Source of the DNA: Bacillota bacterium | Lineage (GTDB): Bacteria > Bacillota > Clostridia > Peptostreptococcales > Thermotaleaceae | Assembly (NCBI GenBank): GCA_023623095.1 | Contig: JAMNXX010000080.1 | Span: 1-14,510, forward strand | Reading direction: 5' to 3' | DNA length: 14,510 nucleotides | Part shown: one piece after another, positions 14,349 through 14,510 of the stretch | Layout of the letters: the number at the start of each line of letters is the position of its first letter | How positions within the stretch are numbered: the stretch's first letter is position 1 | Translations under genes and position numbers: made by a program | The notes under the pieces: model-generated | Told to the model about the DNA's origin: nothing | Databases searched by the model: none | The model's input: the letters and a program-made list of their open reading frames with translations, nothing else

Positions 14349-14510
14349 CTACCGAATCCCGAATTGATGAAACTTTTCTTTCAACCAATCTATCATCTTT
14401 TTTTCAGCAGTTTGGGCTGAAATGTCTTCTCTTGTCAACAACTCTGTCGTATATAGCAGTGTATCATCTAGATATATCTTTGCTTTCCCGATCCTTTCCC
14501 CTCTGGATAC
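14349..14510 (-). CDS. 3' end of a probable D-alanyl-D-alanine carboxypeptidase gene (cut by window edge)
   Basis: The last 53 codons of a gene that enters from the right edge and stops at TAG 14349-14351. The residues SRGERIGKAKIYLDDTLLYT resemble the C-terminal beta-rich domain of low-molecular-weight penicillin-binding proteins (PBP5_C of DacA/DacF-type carboxypeptidases: KGE-x-IG ... YLDG). The final AEKKMIDWLKEKFHQFGIR looks like the amphipathic helix such enzymes use to lie on the membrane. If right, the enzyme trims peptidoglycan stem peptides, in line with a sporulation or cell-wall setting beside ger. The catalytic domain is outside the window, so the assignment is tentative. Confidence 0.5.
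   Translation of the reverse strand, partial: VSRGERIGKAKIYLDDTLLYTTELLTREDISAQTAEKKMIDWLKEKFHQFGIR

Noticed and set aside
1..14510. CRISPR arrays, tRNA/rRNA genes, transposases or phage genes
   Set aside because: None were found: no regularly spaced repeats, no tRNA-like cloverleaf noticed, and no mobile-element protein among the frames.

Overview
The window (about 14.5 kb, AT-rich, strong AGGAGG-type ribosome binding sites, frequent TTG/GTG starts) fits a chromosomal segment of an anaerobic endospore-forming Clostridia-type Bacillota. The main pointers are a complete gerA/gerB/gerC spore germinant receptor operon and a butyrate/4-hydroxybutyrate-type CoA-transferase. I see no phage, IS element, CRISPR array, rRNA or tRNA. 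Both ends cut genes: the 5' end of a membrane or secreted protein gene at the left, and the 3' end of a probable D-Ala-D-Ala carboxypeptidase gene at the right.

Left (1-2870, all minus strand): a compact three-gene signalling operon made of an ECF sigma factor, a zinc-finger membrane anti-sigma factor and an unrecognised membrane protein. A good ECF-type promoter (TGTAAC-N16-CGTC) precedes the sigma gene and suggests autoregulation. A strong hairpin terminator closes the operon.

Middle-left (2870-6480): an A-rich gap with a short rnpA-like relic on the plus strand; an EamA transporter; a possible frameshifted remnant; then a nagZ lipoprotein gene followed by comFB in one minus-strand unit.

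Centre (6480-10110): a TIGR04076-type protein with a Fur/PerR-geometry inverted repeat over its likely -10 box; a divergent acetyl-CoA hydrolase/transferase-family CoA-transferase gene whose promoter region carries a composite repeat-palindrome-repeat; a folded intergenic element; and a stand-alone FMN-binding glutamate-synthase-domain protein that has lost the cluster cysteines of the family.

Right (10105-14510, minus strand): gerA, gerB and gerC, preceded by two very small reading frames, one a convincing 38-residue single-TM peptide, then the carboxypeptidase 3' end. The sporulation/cell-wall theme (ger, dac, nagZ) recurs, but most adjacent blocks look independently transcribed. No single large new system is evident. 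The best leads are the ger-linked micro-proteins, the cysteine-less GltS-like protein beside the CoA-transferase, and the operator-like palindromes.
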